Of a stretch of DNA of 64,000 nucleotides, positions 38,801 to 51,319 are shown in pieces. The DNA comes from Auanema rhodensis. Its lineage: Eukaryota > Nematoda > Chromadorea > Rhabditida > Rhabditidae. The stretch is taken from positions 2,232,001-2,296,000 of the forward strand of contig OZ059894.1 of the NCBI GenBank assembly GCA_964057225.1. Reading direction: 5' to 3'. Position 1 is the first letter of the stretch; each line of letters starts with the position of its first letter. Under the pieces are notes generated by a model, which worked only from the letters and a program-made list of their open reading frames with translations, did not search any database and had not been told where the DNA came from. Both the position numbers and the translations under genes were made by a program.

Positions 38801-41800
38801 GACGCAGCTTAAAAATCCGCATCGAATGCACTATACTACATTGAGGAACGCTTAATACAAAAATTAGTTATGATCGTTTGAAAAATAATGCATTAGTGTA
38901 TGTTGAGTTTCCATGTACACTCAACATAGCTTCCAAAAACATTTTGACAAAAATTTTTTCGAAAAATTTCAAAATAATTTAGCGAAAAGTAGATGTTTTT
39001 AGATTCCTTTTTTCAAGGCAAAGACGATGGACAATGTTATTCAACGAAAAAATTAATTCTTCAGGGTGAAAATCGAGGATATAAGTGTGAACTTATATCA
39101 GTTGATATCTCGGTGCTTTTTTAAGCTAGCGCAAATCTGATAACACAGATCGACGCAGCTTGAAAATCCGCATCGAATGCACTATACTACATTGAGAAAC
39201 GCTTAATACAAAAATTAGTTATGATTGTTTGAAAAATGATGCATTAGTGTATGTTGAGTTTCCATGTACGCTCAACATTGCTTCCAAAAACATTTTGACA
39301 AAAATTTTTTCGAAAAATTTCAAAATAATTTAGCAAAAAGTAGATGTTTTTAGATTCCTTTTTTCAAGGCAAAGACGATGGACAATGTTATTCAACGAAA
39401 AAATTAATTCTTCAGGGTGAAAATCGAGGATATAAGTGTGAACTTATATCAGTTGAGATCTCGGTGCATTTTTAAGCTAGCGCAAATCTGATAACACAGA
39501 TCGACGCAGCTTAAAAATCCGCATCGAATGCACTATACTACATTGAAGAACGCTTAATACAAAAATTAGTTATGATCGTTTGAAAAATAATGCATTAGTG
39601 TATGTTGAGTTTCCATGTACACTCAACATAGCTTCCAAAAACATTTTGACAAAAATTTTTTCGAAAAATTTCAGAATAATTTAGCAAAAAGTAGATGTTT
39701 TTAGATTTCTTTTCTCAAGGCAAAGACGATGGACAATGTTATTCAACGAAAAAATTAATTCTTCAGGGTGAAAATCGAGGATATAAGTGTGAACTTATAT
39801 CAATTGATATCTCGGTGCATTTTTAAGCTAGCGCAAATCTGATAACACAGATCGACGCAGCTTAAAAATCCGCATCGAATGCACTATACTACATTGAGAA
39901 ACGCTCAATACAAAATGTAGTTATGATCGTTTGAAAAATGATGCATTAGTGTATGTTGAGTTTCCATGTACACTCAACATTGCTTCCAAAAACATTTTGA
40001 CAAAAATTTTTTCGAAAAATTTCAAAATAATTTAGCAAGAAGTAGATGTTTTTAGATTCCTTTTTTCAAGGCAAAGACGATGGACAATGTTATTCAACGA
40101 AAAAATAATTTCTTCAGGGTGAAAATCGAGGATATAAGTGTGAACTTATATCAGTTGATATCTCGGTGCATTTTTAAGCTAGCGCAAATCTGATAACACA
40201 GATCGACGCAGCTTAAAAATCCGCATCGAATGCACTATACTACATTGAGGAGCGCTTAATACAAAAATTAGTTATGATTGTTTGAAAAATGATGCATTAG
40301 TGTATGTTGAGTTTCCATGTACACTCAACATTGCTTCCAAAAACATTTTGACAAAAATTTTTTCGAAAAATTTCAAAATAATTTAGCAAAAAGTAGATGT
40401 TTTTAGATTCCTTTTTTCAAGGCAAAGACGATGGACAATGTTATTCAACGAAAAAATTAATTCTTCAGGGTGAAAATCGAGGATATAAGTGTGAACTTAT
40501 ATCAGTTGATATCTCGGTGCATTTTTAAGCTAGCGCAAATCTGATAACACAGATCGACGCAGCTTAAAAATCCGCATCGAATGCACTATACTACATTGAG
40601 GAACGCTTAATACAAAAATTAGTTATGATCGTTTGAAAAATAATGCATTAGTGTATGTTGAGTTTCCATGTACACTCAACATAGCTTCCAAAAACATTTT
40701 GACAAAAATTTTTTCGAAAAATTTCAAAATAATTTAGCGAAAAGTAGATGTTTTTAGATTCCTTTTTTCAAGGCAAAGACGATGGACAATGTTATTCAAC
40801 GAAAAAATTAATTCTTCAGGGTGAAAATCGAGGATATAAGTGTGAACTTATATCAGTTGAGATCTCGGTGCATTTTTAAGCTAGCGCAAATCTGATAACA
40901 CAGATCGACGCAGCTTAAAAATCCGCATCGAATGCACTATACTACATTGAAGAACGCTTAATACAAAAATTAGTTATGATCGTTTGAAAAATAATGCATT
41001 AGTGTATGTTGAGTTTCCATGTACACTCAACATAGCTTCCAAAAACATTTTGACAAAAATTTTTTCGAAAAATTTCAGAATAATTTAGCAAAAAGTAGAT
41101 GTTTTTAGATTTCTTTTCTCAAGGCAAAGACGATGGACAATGTTATTCAACGAAAAAATTAATTCTTCAGGGTGAAAATCGAGGATATAAGTGTGAACTT
41201 ATATCAATTGATATCTCGGTGCATTTTTAAGCTAGCGCAAATCTGATAACACAGATCGACGCAGCTTAAAAATCCGCATCGAATGCACTATACTACATTG
41301 AGAAACGCTCAATACAAAAATTAGTTATGATCGTTTGAAAAATGATGCATTAGTGTATGTTGAGTTTCCATGTACACTCAACATTGCTTCCAAAAACATT
41401 TTGACAAAAATTTTTTCGAAAAATTTCAAAATAATGTAGCAAGAAGTAGATGTTTTTAAATTCCTTTTTTTAAGGCAAAGACGATGGACAATGTTATTCA
41501 ACAAAAAAATTAATTCTTCAGGGTGAAAATCGAGGATATAAGTAAGAACATATATCAGTTGATATCTCGGTGCATTTTTAAGCTAGCGCAAATCTGATAA
41601 CACAGACCGACGCAGCTTAAAAATCCGCATCGAATGCACTATTCTACATTGAGAAACGCTCAATACAAAAATTAGTTATGATCGTTTGAAAAATGATGCA
41701 TTAGTGTATGTTGAGTTTCCATGTACAATCAACATTGCTTCCAAAAACATTTTGACAAAAATTTTTTCGAAAAATTTCAAAATAATTTAGCAAAAAGTAG

Positions 41801-41846
41801 ATGTTTTCAGATTTTTTTTTTCAAGGCAAAGACGATGGACATTGTT
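35880..41846. repeat. Monomers 103-119, reshuffled mixture
   Basis: Seventeen copies built from modules seen elsewhere. A trio of 'aaaatgtag/gcaagaag', 'aaataatttcttc' with 'gaggagcgc', and 'gcgaaaag' copies recurs at 36582-37634 and 39741-40793. The 'gcgaaaag', 'tacgctc', R-type order recurs at 38688-39740. R-type, 'caattgat' and K1 recur at 40794-41846. The copy at 37635 combines 'aaaatgtag' with the 'acaaaactttttt' tail of 36933 and looks recombinant. Reading frames of 63 and 75 codons at 38176 and 41721 come from single-base stop losses and are not genes. Confidence 0.7.
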
Positions 41847-42899
41847 ATTCAACGAAAAAATCAATTCTTCAGGGTGAAAATCGAGGATCTAAGTGTGAAC
41901 TTATATCAGTTGATATCTCGGTGCATTTTTAAGCTAGCGCAAATCTGATAACACAGATCGACGCAGCTTAAAAATCCGCATCGAATGCACTATACTACAT
42001 TGAGAAACGCTCAATACAAAATGTAGTTATGATCGTTTGAAAAATGATGCATTAGTGTATGTTGAGTTTCCATGTACACTCAACATTGCTTCCAAAAACA
42101 TTTTGACAAAAATTTTTTCGAAAAATTTCAAAATAATTTAGCAAGAAGTAGATGTTTTTAGATTCCTTTTTTCAAGGCAAAGACGATGGACATTGTTATT
42201 CAACGAAAAAATCAATTCTTCAGGGTGAAAATCGAGGATCTAAGTGTGAACTTATATCAGTTGATATCTCGGTGCATTTTTAAGCTAGCGCAAATCTGAT
42301 AACACAGATCGACGCAGCTTAAAAATCCGCATCGAATGCACTATCCTACATTGAGAAACGCTCAATACAAAATGTAGTTATAATCGTTTGAAAAATGATG
42401 CATTAGGGTATGTTGAGTTTCCATGTACACTCAACATTGCTTCCAAAAACATTTTGACAAAAATTTTTTCGAAAAATTTCAAAATAATTTAGCAAGAAGT
42501 AGATGTTTTTAGATTCCTTTTTTCAAGGCAAAGACGATGGACAATGTTATTCAACGAAAAAATAATTTCTTCAGGGTGAAAATCGAGGATATAAGTGTGA
42601 ACTTATATCAGTTGATATCTCGGTGCATTTTTAAGCTAGCGCAAATCTGATAACACAGATCGACGCAGCTTAAAAATCCGCATCGAATGCACTATACTAC
42701 ATTGAGGAACGCTTAATACAAAAATTAGTTATGATCGTTTGAAAAATAATGCATTAGTGTATGTTGAGTTTCCATGTACACTCAACATAGCTTCCAAAAA
42801 CATTTTGACAAAAATTTTTTCGGAAAATTTCAAAATAATTTAGCGAAAAGTAGATGTTTTTAGATTCCTTTTTTCAAGGCAAAGACGATGGACATTGTT
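41847..42899. repeat. Trimer higher-order repeat, copy 1 (1053 bp)
   Basis: Three monomers: 'aatcaattc' with 'gatctaag' and 'aaaatgtag'; the same type with 'ctatcctac' and 'attagggtatg'; then 'aaataatttcttc' with 'ttcggaaaattt' and 'gcgaaaag'. It also has a private 'ataatcg' in the second monomer. Confidence 0.85.
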
Positions 42900-43952
42900 A
42901 TTCAACGAAAAAATCAATTCTTCAGGGTGAAAATCGAGGATCTAAGTGTGAACTTATATCAGTTGATATCTCGGTGCATTTTTAAGCTAGCGCAAATCTG
43001 ATAACACAGATCGACGCAGCTTAAAAATCCGCATCGAATGCACTATACTACATTGAGAAACGCTCAATACAAAATGTAGTTATGATCGTTTGAAAAATGA
43101 TGCATTAGTGTATGTTGAGTTTCCATGTACACTCAACATTGCTTCCAAAAACATTTTGACAAAAATTTTTTCGAAAAATTTCAAAATAATTTAGCAAGAA
43201 GTAGATGTTTTTAGATTCCTTTTTTCAAGGCAAAGACGATGGACATTGTTATTCAACGAAAAAATCAATTCTTCAGGGTGAAAATCGAGGATCTAAGTGT
43301 GAACTTATATCAGTTGATATCTCGGTGCATTTTTAAGCTAGCGCAAATCTGATAACACAGATCGACGCAGCTTAAAAATCCGCATCGAATGCACTATCCT
43401 ACATTGAGAAACGCTCAATACAAAATGTAGTTATGATCGTTTGAAAAATGATGCATTAGGGTATGTTGAGTTTCCATGTACACTCAACATTGCTTCCAAA
43501 AACATTTTGACAAAAATTTTTTCGAAAAATTTCAAAATAATTTAGCAAGAAGTAGATGTTTTTAGATTCCTTTTTTCAAGGCAAAGACGATGGACAATGT
43601 TATTCAACGAAAAAATAATTTCTTCAGGGTGAAAATCGAGGATATAAGTGTGAACTTATATCAGTTGATATCTCGGTGCATTTTTAAGCTAGCGCAAATC
43701 TGATAACACAGATCGACGCAGCTTAAAAATCCGCATCGAATGCACTATACTACATTGAGGAACGCTTAATACAAAAATTAGTTATGATCGTTTGAAAAAT
43801 AATGCATTAGTGTATGTTGAGTTTCCATGTACACTCAACATAGCTTCCAAAAACATTTTGACAAAAATTTTTTCGGAAAATTTCAAAATAATTTAGCGAA
43901 AAGTAGATGTTTTTAGATTCCTTTTTTCAAGGCAAAGACGATGGACATTGTT
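42900..43952. repeat. Trimer higher-order repeat, copy 2 (1053 bp)
   Basis: It repeats the preceding trimer including the rare 'ctatcctac', 'attagggtatg' and 'ttcggaaaattt' variants. The immediate tandem position and shared rare variants point to a very recent duplication. Confidence 0.85.
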
Positions 43953-45004
43953 ATTCAACGAAAAAATCAATTCTTCAGGGTGAAAATCGAGGATCTAAGT
44001 GTGAACTTATATCAGTTGATATCTCGGTGCATTTTTAAGCTAGCGCAAATCTGATAACACAGATCGACGCAGCTTAAAAATCCGCATCGAATGCACTATA
44101 CTACATTGAGAAACGCTCAATACAAAATGTAGTTATGATCGTTTGAAAAATGATGCATTAGTGTATGTTGAGTTTCCATGTACACTCAACATTGCTTCCA
44201 AAAACATTTTGACAAAAATTTTTTCGAAAAATTTCAAAATAATTTAGCAAGAAGTAGATGTTTTTAGATTCCTTTTTTCAAGGCAAAGACGATGGACATT
44301 GTTATTCAACGAAAAAATCAATTCTTCAGGGTGAAAATCGAGGATCTAAGTGTGAACTTATATCAGTTGATATCTCGGTGCATTTTTAAGCTAGCGCAAA
44401 TCTGATAACACAGATCGACGCAGCTTAAAAATCCGCATCGAATGCACTATACTACATTGAGAAACGCTCAATACAAAATGTAGTTATGATCGTTTGAAAA
44501 ATGATGCATTAGTGTATGTTGAGTTTCCATGTACACTCAACATTGCTTCCAAAAACATTTTGACAAAAATTTTTTCGAAAAATTTCAAAATAATTTAGCA
44601 AGAAGTAGATGTTTTTAGATTCCTTTTTTTAAGGCAAAGACGATGGACAATGTTATTCAACGAAAAAATAATTTCTTCAGGGTGAAAATCGAGGATATAA
44701 GTGTGAACTTATATCAGTTGATATCTCGGTGCATTTTTAAGCTAGCGCAAATCTGATAACACAGATCGACGCAGCTTAAAAATCCGCATCGAATGCACTA
44801 TACTACATTGAGGAACGCTTAATACAAAAATTAGTTATGATCGTTTGAAAAATAATGCATTAGTGTATGTTGAGTTTCCATGTACACTCAACATAGCTTC
44901 CAAAAACATTTTGACAAAAATTTTTTCGAAAAATTTCAAAATAATTTAGCGAAAAGTAGATGTTTTTAGATTCCTTTTTCAAGGCAAAGACGATGGACAA
45001 TGTT
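43953..45004. repeat. Trimer higher-order repeat, copy 3 (1052 bp)
   Basis: It has the same monomer order as the two preceding trimers but lacks 'ctatcctac', 'attagggtatg' and 'ttcggaaaattt'. Its last monomer is the first in the window to carry the single-T deletion ('cctttttcaagg'). Confidence 0.8.
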
Positions 45005-46758
45005 ATTCAACGAAAAAATTAATTCTTCAGGGTGAAAATCGAGGATATAAGTGTGAACTTATATCAGTTGATATCTCGGTGCATTTTTAAGCTAGCGCAA
45101 ATCTGATAACACAGATCGACGCAGCTTGAAAATCCGCATCGAATGCACTATACTAAATTGAGAAACGCTTAATACAAAAATTAGTTATGATCGTTTGAAA
45201 AATAATGCATTAGTGTATGTTGAGTTTCCATGTACACTCAACATAGCTTCCAAAAACATTTTGACAAAAATTTTTTCGAAAAATTTCAGAATAATTTAGC
45301 AAAAAGTAGATGTTTTTAGATTTCTTTTCTCAAGGCAAAGACGATGGACAATGTTATTCAACGAAAAAATTAATTCTTCAGGGTGAAAATCGAGGATATA
45401 AGTGTGAACTTATATCAATTGATATCTCGGTGCATTTTTAAGCTAGCGCAAATCTGATAACACAGATCGACGCAGCTTGAAAATCCGCATCGAATGCACT
45501 ATACTACATTGAGAAACGCTTAATACAAAAATTAGTTATGATTGTTTGAAAAATGATGCATTAGTGTATGTTGAGTTTCCATGTACGCTCAACATTGCTT
45601 CCAAAAACATTTTGACAAAAATTTTTTCGAAAAATTTCAAAATAATTTAGCAAAAAGTAGATGTTTTTAGATTCCTTTTTTCAAGGCAAAGACGATGGAC
45701 AATGTTATTCAACGAAAAAATTAATTCTTCAGGGTGAAAATCGAGGATATAAGTGTGAACTTATATCAGTTGAGATCTCGGTGCATTTTTAAGCTAGCGC
45801 AAATCTGATAACACAGATCGACGCAGCTTAAAAATCCGCATTGAATGCACTATACTACATTGAAGAACGCTTAATACAAAAATTAGTTATGATCGTTTGA
45901 AAAATAATGCATTAGTGTATGTTGAGTTTCCATGTACACTCAACATATCTTCCAAAAACATTTTGACAAAAATTTTTTCGAAAAATTTCAGAATAATTTA
46001 GCAAAAAGTAGATGTTTTTAGATTTCTTTTCTCAAGGCAAAGACGATGGACAATGTTATTCAACGAAAAAATTAATTCTTCAGGGTGAAAATCGAGGATA
46101 TAAGTGTGAACTTATATCAATTGATATCTCGGTGCATTTTTAAGCTAGCGCAAATCTGATAACACAGATCGACGCAGCTTAAAAATCCGCATCGAATGCA
46201 CTATACTACATTGAGGAACGCTTAATACAAAAATTAGTTATGATCGTTTGAAAAATAATGCATTAGTGTATGTTGAGTTTCCATGTACACTCAACATAGC
46301 TTCCAAAAACATTTTGACAAAAATTTTTTCGAAAAATTTCAAAATAATTTAGCAAGAAGTAGATGTTTTTAGATTCCTTTTTTCAAGGCAAAGACGATGG
46401 ACAATGTTATTCAACGAAAAAATAATTTCTTCAGGGTGAAAATCGAGGATATAAGTGTGAACTTATATCAGTTGATATCTCGGTGCATTTTTAAGCTAGC
46501 GCAAATCTGATAACACAGATCGACGCAGCTTAAAAATCCGCATCGAATGCACTATACTACATTGAGGAACGCTTAATACAAAAATTAGTTATGATCGTTT
46601 GAAAAATAATGCATTAGTGTATGTTGAGTTTCCATGTACACTCAACATAGCTTCCAAAAACATTTTGACAAAAATTTTTTCGAAAAATTTCAAAATAATT
46701 TAGCGAAAAGTAGATGTTTTTAGATTCCTTTTTCAAGGCAAAGACGATGGACAATGTT
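45005..46758. repeat. Five-monomer higher-order repeat F, copy 1 (1754 bp)
   Basis: The order is: 'ctaaattgag' type; 'caattgat' with 'tacgctc'; R-type with 'gcattgaatg' and 'catatcttcc'; 'caattgat' with 'gaggaacg' and 'gcaagaag'; and 'aaataatttcttc' with 'gcgaaaag' and the single-T deletion. Four copies of 351 plus one of 350 give 1754 bp. Confidence 0.85.
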
Positions 46759-47459
46759 ATTCAACGAAAAAATTAATTCTTCAGGGTGAAAATCGAGGAT
46801 ATAAGTGTGAACTTATATCAGTTGATATCTCGGTGCATTTTTAAGCTAGCGCAAATCTGATAACACAGATCGACGCAGCTTGAAAATCCGCATCGAATGC
46901 ACTATACTAAATTGAGAAACGCTTAATACAAAAATTAGTTATGATCGTTTGAAAAATAATGCATTAGTGTATGTTGAGTTTCCATGTACACTCAACATAG
47001 CTTCCAAAAACATTTTGACAAAAATTTTTTCGAAAAATTTCAGAATAATTTAGCAAAAAGTAGATGTTTTTAGATTTCTTTTCTCAAGGCAAAGACGATG
47101 GACAATGTTATTCAACGAAAAAATTAATTCTTCAGGGTGAAAATCGAGGATATAAGTGTGAACTTATATCAATTGATATCTCGGTGCATTTTTAAGCTAG
47201 CGCAAATCTGATAACACAGATCGACGCAGCTTGAAAATCCGCATCGAATGCACTATACTACATTGAGAAACGCTTAATACAAAAATTAGTTATGATTGTT
47301 TGAAAAATGATGCATTAGTGTATGTTGAGTTTCCATGTACGCTCAACATTGCTTCCAAAAACATTTTGACAAAAATTTTTTCGAAAAATTTCAAAATAAT
47401 TTAGCGAAAAGTAGATGTTTTTAGATTCCTTTTTCAAGGCAAAGACGATGGACAATGTT
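46759..47459. repeat. Internally deleted copy of repeat F (two monomers, 701 bp)
   Basis: It holds the first monomer of repeat F and then a chimeric monomer (47110-47459). The chimera begins like the second F monomer ('caattgat', 'tacgctc') and ends like the fifth ('gcgaaaag', single-T deletion). The length fits an in-register loss of three monomers from a full copy. Confidence 0.85.
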
Positions 47460-49213
47460 ATTCAACGAAAAAATTAATTCTTCAGGGTGAAAATCGAGGA
47501 TATAAGTGTGAACTTATATCAGTTGATATCTCGGTGCATTTTTAAGCTAGCGCAAATCTGATAACACAGATCGACGCAGCTTGAAAATCCGCATCGAATG
47601 CACTATACTAAATTGAGAAACGCTTAATACAAAAATTAGTTATGATCGTTTGAAAAATAATGCATTAGTGTATGTTGAGTTTCCATGTACACTCAACATA
47701 GCTTCCAAAAACATTTTGACAAAAATTTTTTCGAAAAATTTCAGAATAATTTAGCAAAAAGTAGATGTTTTTAGATTTCTTTTCTCAAGGCAAAGACGAT
47801 GGACAATGTTATTCAACGAAAAAATTAATTCTTCAGGGTGAAAATCGAGGATATAAGTGTGAACTTATATCAATTGATATCTCGGTGCATTTTTAAGCTA
47901 GCGCAAATCTGATAACACAGATCGACGCAGCTTGAAAATCCGCATCGAATGCACTATACTACATTGAGAAACGCTTAATACAAAAATTAGTTATGATTGT
48001 TTGAAAAATGATGCATTAGTGTATGTTGAGTTTCCATGTACGCTCAACATTGCTTCCAAAAACATTTTGACAAAAATTTTTTCGAAAAATTTCAAAATAA
48101 TTTAGCAAAAAGTAGATGTTTTTAGATTCCTTTTTTCAAGGCAAAGACGATGGACAATGTTATTCAACGAAAAAATTAATTCTTCAGGGTGAAAATCGAG
48201 GATATAAGTGTGAACTTATATCAGTTGAGATCTCGGTGCATTTTTAAGCTAGCGCAAATCTGATAACACAGATCGACGCAGCTTAAAAATCCGCATTGAA
48301 TGCACTATACTACATTGAAGAACGCTTAATACAAAAATTAGTTATGATCGTTTGAAAAATAATGCATTAGTGTATGTTGAGTTTCCATGTACACTCAACA
48401 TATCTTCCAAAAACATTTTGACAAAAATTTTTTCGAAAAATTTCAGAATAATTTAGCAAAAAGTAGATGTTTTTAGATTTCTTTTCTCAAGGCAAAGACG
48501 ATGGACAATGTTATTCAACGAAAAAATTAATTCTTCAGGGTGAAAATCGAGGATATAAGTGTGAACTTATATCAATTGATATCTCGGTGCATTTTTAAGC
48601 TAGCGCAAATCTGATAACACAGATCGACGCAGCTTAAAAATCCGCATCGAATGCACTATACTACATTGAGGAACGCTTAATACAAAAATTAGTTATGATC
48701 GTTTGAAAAATAATGCATTAGTGTATGTTGAGTTTCCATGTACACTCAACATAGCTTCCAAAAACATTTTGACAAAAATTTTTTCGAAAAATTTCAAAAT
48801 AATTTAGCAAGAAGTAGATGTTTTTAGATTCCTTTTTTCAAGGCAAAGACGATGGACAATGTTATTCAACGAAAAAATAATTTCTTCAGGGTGAAAATCG
48901 AGGATATAAGTGTGAACTTATATCAGTTGATATCTCGGTGCATTTTTAAGCTAGCGCAAATCTGATAACACAGATCGACGCAGCTTAAAAATCCGCATCG
49001 AATGCACTATACTACATTGAGGAACGCTTAATACAAAAATTAGTTATGATCGTTTGAAAAATAATGCATTAGTGTATGTTGAGTTTCCATGTACACTCAA
49101 CATAGCTTCCAAAAACATTTTGACAAAAATTTTTTCGAAAAATTTCAAAATAATTTAGCGAAAAGTAGATGTTTTTAGATTCCTTTTTCAAGGCAAAGAC
49201 GATGGACAATGTT
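47460..49213. repeat. Five-monomer higher-order repeat F, complete copy 2 (1754 bp)
   Basis: It has all five monomer types of 45005-46758 in the same order and the same length, including 'gcattgaatg', 'catatcttcc' and the final single-T deletion. Confidence 0.85.
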
Positions 49214-50266
49214 ATTCAACGAAAAAATTAATTCTTCAGGGTGAAAATCGAGGATATAAGTGTGAACTTATATCAGTTGATATCTCGGTGCATTTTTAAG
49301 CTAGCGCAAATCTGATAACACAGATCGACGCAGCTTGAAAATCCGCATCGAATGCACTATACTAAATTGAGAAACGCTTAATACAAAAATTAGTTATGAT
49401 CGTTTGAAAAATAATGCATTAGTGTATGTTGAGTTTCCATGTACACTCAACATAGCTTCCAAAAACATTTTGACAAAAATTTTTTCGAAAAATTTCAGAA
49501 TAATTTAGCAAAAAGTAGATGTTTTTAGATTTCTTTTCTCAAGGCAAAGACGATGGACAATGTTATTCAACGAAAAAATTAATTCTTCAGGGTGAAAATC
49601 GAGGATATAAGTGTGAACTTATATCAATTGATATCTCGGTGCATTTTTAAGCTAGCGCAAATCTGATAACACAGATCGACGCAGCTTGAAAATCCGCATC
49701 GAATGCACTATACTACATTGAGAAACGCTTAATACAAAAATTAGTTATGATTGTTTGAAAAATGATGCATTAGTGTATGTTGAGTTTCCATGTACGCTCA
49801 ACATTGCTTCCAAAAACATTTTGACAAAAATTTTTTCGAAAAATTTCAAAATAATTTAGCAAAAAGTAGATGTTTTTAGATTCCTTTTTTCAAGGCAAAG
49901 ACGATGGACAATGTTATTCAACGAAAAAATTAATTCTTCAGGGTGAAAATCGAGGATATAAGTGTGAACTTATATCAGTTGAGATCTCGGTGCATTTTTA
50001 AGCTAGCGCAAATCTGATAACACAGATCGACGCAGCTTAAAAATCCGCATTGAATGCACTATACTACATTGAAGAACGCTTAATACAAAAATTAGTTATG
50101 ATCGTTTGAAAAATAATGCATTAGTGTATGTTGAGTTTCCATGTACACTCAACATATCTTCCAAAAACATTTTGACAAAAATTTTTTCGAAAAATTTCAG
50201 AATAATTTAGCAAAAAGTAGATGTTTTTAGATTTCTTTTCTCAAGGCAAAGACGATGGACAATGTT
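49214..50266. repeat. Repeat F, partial copy (first three monomers)
   Basis: The first three F monomers are present (49214, 49565, 49916). The array then switches at 50267 to a copy with the 'aaataatttcttc' start of the fifth F monomer and the body of the second, so a recombination border lies here. Confidence 0.8.
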
Positions 50267-51319
50267 ATTCAACGAAAAAATAATTTCTTCAGGGTGAAAA
50301 TCGAGGATATAAGTGTGAACTTATATCAGTTGATATCTCGGTGCATTTTTAAGCTAGCGCAAATCTGATAACACAGATCGACGCAGCTTGAAAATCCGCA
50401 TCGAATGCACTATACTACATTGAGAAACGCTTAATACAAAAATTAGTTATGATTGTTTGAAAAATGATGCATTAGTGTATGTTGAGTTTCCATGTACGCT
50501 CAACATTGCTTCCAAAAACATTTTGACAAAAATTTTTTCGAAAAATTTCAAAATAATTTAGCAAAAAGTAGATGTTTTTAGATTCCTTTTTTCAAGGCAA
50601 AGACGATGGACAATGTTATTCAACGAAAAAATTAATTCTTCAGGGTGAAAATCGAGGATATAAGTGTGAACTTATATCAGTTGAGATCTCGGTGCATTTT
50701 TAAGCTAGCGCAAATCTGATAACACAGATCGACGCAGCTTAAAAATCCGCATTGAATGCACTATACTACATTGAAGAACGCTTAATACAAGAATTAGTTA
50801 TGATCGTTTGAAAAATGATGCATTAGTGTATGTTGAGTTTCCATGTACACTCAACATTGCTTCCAAAAACATTTTGACAAAAATTTTTTCGAAAAATTTC
50901 AAAATAATGTAGCAAAAAGTAGTTGTTTTTAGATTCCTTTTTCTAAGGCAAAGACGATGGACAATGTTATTCAACGAAAAAATTAATTCTTCAGGGTGAA
51001 AATCGAGGATATAAGTAAGAACATATATCAGTTGATATCTCGGTGCATTTTTAAGCTAGCGCAAATCTGATAACACAGACCGACGCAGCTTAAAAATCCG
51101 CATCGAATGCACTATTCTACATTGAGAAACGCTCAATACAAAAATTAGTTATGATCGTTTGAAAAATGATGCATTAGTGTATGTTGAGTTTCCATGTACA
51201 ATCAACATTGCTTCCAAAAACATTTTGACAAAAATTTTTTCGAAAAATTTCAAAATAATTTAGCAAAAAGTAGATGTTTTCAGATTTTTTTTTTCAAGGC
51301 AAAGACGATGGACAATGTT
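50267..51319. repeat. Junction monomers 144-146, including two chimeras and a K1 copy
   Basis: 50267 has an 'aaataatttcttc' start joined to 'agcttg' and 'tacgctc'. 50618 begins as an R-type F monomer ('gttgagatc', 'gcattgaatg', 'gaagaacg') and changes to the type seen at 55177 ('caagaattag', 'gtagttg', 'ctaaggc'). 50969 is a K1 monomer. Confidence 0.75.

Noticed and set aside
41721-41948. A 75-codon open frame across two monomers
   Set aside because: It arises from a chance junction of a K1 monomer with a neighbour of another type. It has no domain and no counterpart in the other K1 copies.
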